5,815 nucleotides of DNA from JAJTFW01 sp046049215 (GTDB lineage: Bacteria; Bacteroidota; Bacteroidia; AKYH767-A; OLB10), in NCBI GenBank assembly GCA_046049215.1, contig JBJOER010000179.1, forward strand, positions 1-5,815, written 5' to 3'. A program made the translations under genes and the position numbers. Shown here in pieces: positions 5,788 through 5,815 of the stretch (the first letter of the stretch is position 1; each line of letters begins with the position of its first letter). Below the pieces are notes generated by a model, which searched no databases, had not been told where the DNA came from, and worked only from the letters and a program-made list of their open reading frames with translations.

Positions 5788-5815
5788 TGTCCATGCCTGA
5801 AATAGGTTGACACAA

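Noticed and set aside
5603..5790. Possible CRISPR array
   Set aside because: The repeats are heptamers and hairpin elements in two near-identical long copies, without regular unique spacers, a leader or cas genes.

Overview
The window looks like a chromosomal segment of a Bacteroidota bacterium. The evidence is a flippase tail of the kind seen in that phylum, a very large outer-membrane beta-barrel protein with motifs typical of Bacteroidota, a Bacteroidota-type promoter (-7 box TATTTTTG), weak or absent Shine-Dalgarno sequences, and intergenic DNA full of short palindromic repeats. Species cannot be resolved from the sequence alone.

Layout. Bases 3-275 hold the C-terminal end of a multi-pass membrane protein, probably a polysaccharide/LPS flippase, running in from the left edge. 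A 200-base gap (276-475) with no convincing gene or promoter follows. Bases 476-1249 encode a complete exodeoxyribonuclease III (xth). Bases 1250-1565 are non-coding and made of repeat units, two of which have small palindromes nested inside them. Bases 1566-4919 encode a secreted, barrel-like surface protein of about 1,117 residues that starts with GTG. It stops at an in-frame TAA, but the same frame continues for 53 more codons (4920-5081) that read as the natural C-terminus of this family, ending in Phe-Phe. The gene therefore appears to carry a single nonsense change, most simply GAA to TAA.

Bases 5082-5815 form an accessory island. A small four-helix-bundle (23S rRNA-intervening-sequence type) protein is encoded on the minus strand (5152-5517, TTG start). 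Its good promoter match sits exactly between the arms of an 8-bp inverted repeat (5530-5555). The gene is bracketed by oppositely oriented arrays of a heptamer (GTTGTCG/C on the left, AACCGAC/T on the right). The right array expands into two copies of an 85/86-bp unit carrying two kinds of hairpin element. The last bases (about 5788-5815) leave the repeat and may be the edge of another element.

The genes do not form an obvious pathway. The flippase and barrel protein belong to the cell envelope, Xth is DNA-repair housekeeping, and the four-helix-bundle gene with its repeats is the accessory, possibly mobile, part. The most interesting signals are the interrupted C-terminus of the barrel protein, the heptamer-bracketed four-helix gene with its palindromic promoter, and the palindromes with TCC...GGA ends nested in otherwise different repeats.
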